Source: Calonectria ilicicola
Taxonomy: Eukaryota; Ascomycota; Sordariomycetes; Hypocreales; Nectriaceae
Assembly: GCA_020809705.1 (NCBI GenBank)
Contig: CP085825.1
Span: 930,001-994,000, forward strand
Length of the DNA: 64,000 bases
Direction: 5' to 3'
Positions 57,901-64,000 of the stretch are shown in pieces (the stretch's first letter is position 1; each line of letters opens with the position of its first letter). Position numbers and translations under genes: made by a program. The notes beneath the pieces are model-generated. The model made no database searches. It worked only from the letters and a program-made list of their open reading frames with translations, and was not told the DNA's origin.

Positions 57901-58660
57901 CCGACTGCCATGAATGATGGCCACTTTCCGATCTGCACTTTGCAAATCCGCAATGCACTACCATCGGCATGAGCACGGCGCAGCATCTCGCTCGGAAGGG
58001 GGGAAGAGAGAGAAGGGGGAGGGGCCCAAAAGAAAAAAAAACAATCGATGGGAGTGAGGTCATGTACACCACGTAGCGGTCCTCTGCAACGCCCCTTAAA
58101 GGCATTGAATCCACTTCGGCCGTCGCGGTGCCATTGCGTGTGGGAATTTGAGCCCGAGTCGACATAACCCCTTGGCAGTGATCCCTCGATTTGACAGCCG
58201 TTTCCACTGCCGCCGGCCTTTGGGCCACCCAGGGGGATGGGGGGAATGGATGGTGATGGGGAGGGGAGGGGAGGGGAGACAAAAGACAAGGTTGCGTGGT
58301 GTTGAGCCTCTCCGGCCCCAGGCAAGGGCGAGCCGCGAAGGTGGGTTTTACAACGTCCAGGGTGGGTTTACTCTCGTAAGTCAAATGTGTGTGGCAGGCA
58401 AGAGAAAAAAAGAGACCAAGCTGAGAACGATCGGTGACAAACGTCATGGATTGTTCCTTTGGGATCCTCGGAAGGCGGATATCAGACTGTCGGTGTTAAG
58501 GAAGGCCTAGAACATCGGACGATATCATGAGTGACTCGAAAAAAGGTGGAACGGACTCATGTTTACGTTTGCTTGCAAGGAACTTGGCTGTAGGAGAAGG
58601 TCAGACTCGAGTCAAAGAGTCTTGTTATTATTGTTGGGGGTACGTATTAACATGGACATA

Positions 58661-58677
58661 GCAGCAGCAGCAGCAGC
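58661..58677. repeat. GCA trinucleotide repeat
   Basis: About six perfect GCA units; similar short runs occur at 39091, 39723 and 57533. Confidence 0.85.
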
Positions 58678-58988
58678 GGCACGCAGCGGTAACAATGACA
58701 ACACCAAGCCAAGCCAAGCGTGTGTGTGTATGTGTACAGTACATGTGTATTAGGTGGGAAGCGTGAGCGGCTACCAAGTGAAGCTAACGACAGGTGACCA
58801 ACCACCTCGACTCAACAAGGGCACGATGGGCTCAGGGGATGAGGTCACAATGCTGAAGGCGAGGATGAGGCCGGTACGGCAAGCGCTACCCGTCAAGTGA
58901 TGGAGCAATGGAGCAATGGGAACGCGTCGATCCTCGTATATGTAAATCACGGGCCGCGTTTCGATGCGATGCGATGCTTGCCCTTTGG

Positions 58989-59010
58989 TTTGGGTTGGGT
59001 TGGGTTGGGG
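58989..59010. repeat. TTGGG pentamer repeat
   Basis: Four tandem TTGGG units. It is not the fungal telomere unit TTAGGG. Confidence 0.8.
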
Positions 59011-61240
59011 CGGACGCGCGGGCGCTCTCTGTTGTCTACTGCTGGCAAACCGGGCTGGCTGTCATGTTCTATTGTGCTTCCTAGCAGGGAGTAGGGGGTA
59101 TAGCAGCATGCCAATATTGGAATTTTAGAGTAAAAACGAGGCGCAAGCAGGCAAGAGTCACGCCAGAAGCACATAAGAAAACGCAAGCGCACCGACACTG
59201 GCGCACGCACTCGGGCTTTCTATTTGCTCCAACGACGTCCACTCTCCTCAGCCAGCCTCGATCTTGTGTGGGCCGGGGGGACCCCAGGATGTGATGGGAT
59301 AGACAAGCAGGGAAGAAATGGGATCCCAGGAGAGGAGGAACTGCTGGACGGCAATCCCGCATCCCTGCGCAACGCTCTTCTGGTCCGAGAACAAGCAGCA
59401 GTAGCATTAATAGAAGGGGGGGAGTGGGCATCAAAAGGACAGCAATGGGTCATGGATGATCATCATGATGGCATTGGGAGGGGAAGAAGGGGAGAGAGAA
59501 CATGTCCTATCCTGTCCTTTGGGGATTACACGCCCAAGCCTGGACTGAGAAAGTAAGGGGAATTTCCCGCAGCTCCCAGCTTGGTTCTACATTGTACTCC
59601 CCCCATCTCACCCGTGCCGCAGCATCGCCAAGTTGACAAGAGGCTTGTTTCAGGGTACATCCTCGTCCATCCAGAAGGGGAAGAAAAAGGTTCGAATAAC
59701 AACAAAAGAGAAAAGGACACCAAAAAAAAAGTCTCTCTTTCGGACAAACCCTGAATCCCGGACCTCCCACGTTGGAGGCGCCGGCAGTGAGCAGCTGTGG
59801 GGCGGCGTTCGGGTGTTTGACCCTTCTTGACTTCTGGGGTTTAGCGGGCTTCCATGCCAGCCTTAGTGCCCACTTCTGGGTGCCCCTCCCAGTGCCCCTC
59901 CCTAGGACCCTCTCGACAGAGGCAGCAAGCCACTGATGCCACTTTGGCGTTGCCGACACGCCCCCTGGAGCCCCTAGAAGCCCTGGGTACGGGTCCCTTT
60001 TGGATTACCCGCCTTGACCCTGGTCTGGGGCACCGTCCACGCCATCCCATTTGCTCCGCTTGGGAGACACACGGGGTCGACGCAGCGGCGGCGGGACGCA
60101 CTTTGCACTGAAGGTGAGAGTAAAAGAAAGTGAGAGAGAGTGTGGAAAAAAGGTTTCCATCCCATCCGTTCGGGCCGAGGGGCGTGGGTGGTGTTCGTTC
60201 ACGTTAGGGGCTCTTTTGCACTGATCTTCTTCTTTTTTTTTTTTTTTTTTTGGCATTTTGACATGGGATTCCCTTCCCGCTCGATGCTTTGGCCGCTTTG
60301 CCCTGCCCGTGTCTCCCGTGGCACGAATCCCAACGGGCAGAGACCCAGCAGGTGCCGTGCAAGTCATCGGTCTTTGCGCACCTTGCCTCTCGGATACATA
60401 CAGACGGAACATGACATGCTGGAACACCTCAATCAGTGACAGGCCCCCCTCCCCCAAAGAAAAATCGTCCCGTCTGCTCCACCATGCACCCACGCACGCA
60501 CGCCCATGGGAAATCGTCGTCGTATCCGCCGCCTCATTCTCGGGAAGATGCCTCATCCCGTTGCTCTGGGCCACTGCAGGCATCACCCCGGCATCGAGAC
60601 AAATCCCTGGAGAATCGCCCGTCCACACGGAACCCATTCCCTTCCTCCCATCCCCCTCGTGCAGGAATAAGCAAAATGCAATGCACAGAGGAGGTAAAGG
60701 GAAAGGGAAGTCAAAAATGGGAATGGGAAAGGAAAAAAGAAAGCAAGGCACGACGACCACACCATCTCGGGTATGGGGCAAGCGGCACTTGTCGACCTTA
60801 TCTCTCTCTTGTCTGGCTGATTCACATGTTAAGGCCTGCAAATATGACATCCACCACCACCACCGCAACACCACCACCACCACTACCAACCAGTACCACC
60901 AAACCTCTTATTATTTTTATTTTTTTATTATTACCACCGTCTAACAGGAACACCAGAGACGAAAAGGAAAGAAGAAAAAAACTCCGCCAAACCATATAGC
61001 AACAGTCCAATCTCTCAGCATGTGTGCTACGCCGCATTCCCCTCCCCCCCCAAAAGTGCGTATTCCAAATTGTTCGCCTGGCTGGGCGCGCATCCATCCC
61101 ATCTACACAGACTTGTCCGTACTTGGTTAATCATGTCATAAAGTAAACGTTGCTCATCGTCAATCACCCACAACCCTCGTTCCCTGTCAAACCTGCGTTC
61201 CCTGGGCTGGGCCACCCGGGGGCCCCTCTACCTTCTGTCG

Positions 61241-61275
61241 CCCATCAGCCATCAGCCATCACCCATCACCCATCA
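61241..61275. repeat. Seven-base tandem repeat (SCCATCA-type)
   Basis: Five tandem heptamers of the form CCCATCA or GCCATCA, seen directly. Confidence 0.8.
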
Positions 61276-61830
61276 TCGTCATCCCTCTCCCCCACTCCCC
61301 CTTGTTCGTCCACACCCCCTTCACAGGATCTTCGCCCACAACGTGGCCCAGATGGGATGCCCCCTCCAAACCCTCTTGTCTCTCTCGCCCGTCCGAAATT
61401 AAGCTCGACTGGTGACGTTGCCCGTTGACCGTTGGGGGGCACCGTTGGGCCTGGAAGGTTTGCTGTTCTTCATTTACCCGTCCCCCCCGGTCCCCGAAGC
61501 CATCGCCGTCTCTGTAGAGCCCGTCAGCCACAAAACGCCGCCAGCTTTTAGAGCGGTGACCCTATTCTCAGAGCACGGTACCATTGTTGAGCTTGCTTGT
61601 TGGCGTTTTTTTTTCTTAGGGCTGTTTTTGCACTTTGCGCGTGGGGACTTTTAGATGCCGGACTATGCCATATTGATCCCTCTCGGTTTCGGTCTCTCTA
61701 TTCTCGGCTTCTAGTCTCGGTTTCTAGTCTTAGTCTTTTTTTTTTTCCTGCTGTCCTCTATGTGTGTTACGTTACCGCCACAACACAGCCAATGATGCAC
61801 AATGCGTCGAGCCTGGTCCCAAACATCGTG

Positions 61831-61929
61831 TGCGCACACACACACGCAGGCACGCATATTTCTTTATTTATTTATTTATTCATTCATTCACACACTCTCA
61901 CACGTACCCGCGCACACGCACACACACAT
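61831..61929. repeat. Compound microsatellite
   Basis: CA repeats, then TTTA tetramers, ATTC tetramers, and a second CA-rich tract lie in immediate succession. Confidence 0.85.
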
Positions 61930-64000
61930 TTTTGCCAATTTATGCCCACAGTTGTAACACAAGTGCCTAAAAATGGGGGTTTGCCTAGAAATCTAGAAGG
62001 GTGCCATAACACAACGCTTCCCTGTCTTGTGTAGAGTTTTCGATCATTCCATTGATAATTTAGATAGACTCCAGCCCATTGTGCAGATCGCTCCTGTCAA
62101 AGCGACCAAGAAGAGGAAACATGTAGGCAATCCAGTCGAAACATCCGTCAAACAGAGTCGGCTGGCTCGCTAGCCCCGGATGCCTCGCTAAGTGACCCCC
62201 AATCAAGAGAAGGGCCGTTTCTCTTGATCTCGATTGTCGATGCGCTTGCTCTCTCTCGAGATGCTGCTAAGCTTAGGGACGGAACAAATTTCATGGCAAT
62301 CTGGCGAGCGTAATGCTTATCGTGCGCGCGGGCGGCGGACGGCGGCGCGATCGACAAACCAAACCACGCCCCCCATGGGCGGTGACACAAGCTGGGCCGC
62401 TAGCCCCGAAGCTCCCGCCTCATCGCGGTCCATCCATGCCGGCGCATCGTCACCACCAGTTGCCCTTCTCGACATGGTCGCGGGAAGCACGCTTGGAGCT
62501 GGGGTCGAAGGAGACTCAGTCGTCCACCACTCAGAGGTCCAACGCGCGCCGCACCTGACCGTGTCTCGGACCTCAACCGCCCGTGTCGCACGGCGATGTC
62601 CAAGCTCTGCATTGGGCTTCGAGATGGCCGAGGGCACCTGCGCTGGTTACACTGGCGTTTGGGAGACAGCGAGGGACTGGCTGTCGAGTGCGTGTGGCCT
62701 CTTGTCTCCCACCAGAGAAGGGCCCAAGGGTGCTCCGGGGGGCCAGGCTGACGTCGCCATCAGCGCTTTCCACGCACAAGGTCGGCGGCAATTGCAGATC
62801 TCGCAAGGTTACACCGAAGGGCGTGCGTCCGTATTTTGGAGATTGCGTACGAGGGATGTGGGAGGAGGGAAGACAGGGCGCCGCAGCCAACCAGGCCAGC
62901 CAGCCAGGGCAGAAGCAGTAGTAGTCGTCGTAGTCAGTCGTGGTACTGTAGTCGTAGTCGTACACAGTTGGTCGTTGTTGTTCATTTTCGGTTCTCGGAG
63001 CCGCGTCTGCGCATGCGCCTGCGTCTGTCTTCCCTGCGCCTGCGTCGTGGTGCAGCTGCATCGCCGCCTACCTGCGTGCTGCTGCTTGCTGCTGCTCGCT
63101 GCCGTCTGCCGCCGAAATTCATCCCCCCCCCCAGCCCTGTCCTGTCCTGTCTTGCGCTGCCCTGGGTTTGGTTTGTCCTCCCTTCCCTTCCATCCCACTT
63201 CCCTGCCTCCCCCCCAGAGACCAGACCGCACCCCCAAAAAAAGAAGGGCCGCTGGCTGGCTGCCATGGGGGCGCGACTGTGCATTGGGGGCGACTCGACT
63301 CTGCACTGCGTCTCCACCAAGCGCGTGGTGTCTCAGAGCCCAACATGCCTTCATGCTGCAGTTGAACGCAAACCGCAGCCACTGCCTCACGCTCCCCACA
63401 ATTCCGCACTCAATCCCTCAACACCACTCTATACACCGCACTTGCGTCTGGGGCCGCACCATGATCGCCCGCCAAAATCGGGGTCACAGACCCTGTCTAA
63501 CCACAGATCTCATCGTGTTTCGCCTTCTCTTCTTTTCATCCGCTGCCATCAACTGCCTTGTGTAGTTAGACCATTGTTATTTTCCCGAAGTTGCGCCCTT
63601 CACTTGTTTCCACGGACCAAGCGCATCGCTGGTCGGAGATGACCGCATAACACGTCGCTACTATCACGCACAGACAAAGATGTAGTCAATCGATCGCATG
63701 AAACTCCAATGTATTGGTATAATTGTTGCCCCACGACTAAGCCTTCAAACACAAGTTCCTGCCCAAGACAACGCCATGTAAATGCTGCCAAGCTAGTTTT
63801 CCCCCAAAACGCCAAGTGATCCTATGTTCGTTCCACTGCCGCCCCCCGCCCCGAGTTTCTCAAGGAAACATGAAATAATAATAGTAAAAAAAAAAACAAG
63901 GACAGACCGCCACCCCATTTCTCCCAGTAATACATGAAATATATCCTTTGAAGCGAATGTAAATGTGTTTCTTTCCTCCAATTCCAACCCAATTCTCAAA

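Larger units (their letters stand above)
54901..60250. other. Gene desert, part 3
   Basis: About 5.3 kb, GC-richer, with no supported gene. It contains GTGA repeats (56781-56800), GCA repeats (57533-57549 and 58661-58677), TTGGG repeats (58989-59010), and G-rich strings near 58250-58280. A 19-T run lies at 60233-60251. Confidence 0.5.
60252..64000. other. Gene desert, part 4, to window edge
   Basis: About 3.7 kb without a supported gene. It holds CCA repeats (60850-60890), CCCATCA/GCCATCA 7-mers (61241-61275), a compound microsatellite at 61831-61929 and GTA/GTC-rich sequence (62916-62985). The pyrimidine-rich right end could be the leader of a gene beyond the window (inference). Confidence 0.45.

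Noticed and set aside
57716..58447. Overlapping frames of about 240 and 200 codons on the minus strand
   Set aside because: Two shifted frames of similar length over GC-rich simple sequence, with no domain signal.
58989..59010. Telomere repeat
   Set aside because: Unit is TTGGG, not TTAGGG, and only four copies are present.
60005..60889. Open frame of 294 codons on the minus strand
   Set aside because: Composition-driven; it includes translated homopolymers and CCA repeats and shows no recognisable motif.
62234..63565. Open frame of 443 codons on the plus strand
   Set aside because: It starts at a non-ATG codon, is low-complexity (Cys/Ala/Val runs from simple repeats), overlaps equally long frames on the other strand and has no domain pattern.
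1..64000. CRISPR arrays, bacterial insertion sequences or a secondary-metabolite cluster
   Set aside because: No spaced direct repeats, no transposase and no PKS/NRPS/terpene genes; the window is eukaryotic nuclear DNA.

Overview
The window is nuclear DNA of a filamentous ascomycete (Pezizomycotina, probably a Sordariomycete such as Hypocreales; this is inferred from gene types, not from a database match). The evidence is: short introns (about 50-160 nt) with GTAAGT/GTATGT/GTGAGT donors and, in several, CTAAC-type branch sites; two HET-domain genes; a NIMA-type kinase; a bZIP protein with a DUF3425-like C-terminus; and a dispersed, Pol III-type 5S rRNA gene.

Layout. 0-11 kb is an accessory-looking, gene-poor part. 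It holds a two-domain plus coiled-coil protein with a reading-frame problem (minus strand), a HET-domain gene, a structurally compensated but divergent 5S rRNA gene, and a small family of secreted Ser/Thr-rich proteins (one intact gene flanked by a 5' relic and a 3' relic). 11-36 kb is a conserved housekeeping block: SQT1-like ribosome assembly chaperone, a single-pass membrane protein interrupted by an in-frame stop, SPP1-like Set1/COMPASS PHD protein divergent from the mitochondrial copper chaperone SCO1, a CECR5/HDHD5-type HAD phosphatase, a bZIP gene divergent from a zinc alcohol dehydrogenase, a choline kinase with a complex 5' end, an ankyrin-BTB protein, and a NIMA kinase. 36-38.7 kb is a second HET-domain gene whose C-terminus carries several transmembrane segments. 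From 38.7 kb to the end there is only one gene I can support, a CNL1-like BLOC-1 subunit. The final 22 kb after it is a gene desert full of homopolymers, microsatellites and short overlapping ORFs without domain signals.

The genes do not form one pathway. The conserved block is ordinary euchromatic gene order with head-to-head pairs (SPP1/SCO1, bZIP/ADH, ankyrin-BTB/NIMA). The two HET genes, the relic-rich secreted family and the broken genes mark faster-evolving edges. The best leads are the divergent 5S rRNA with paired helix changes, the HET-membrane fusion, the duplicated N-terminal domain of the first gene, and two genes with reading-frame breaks.
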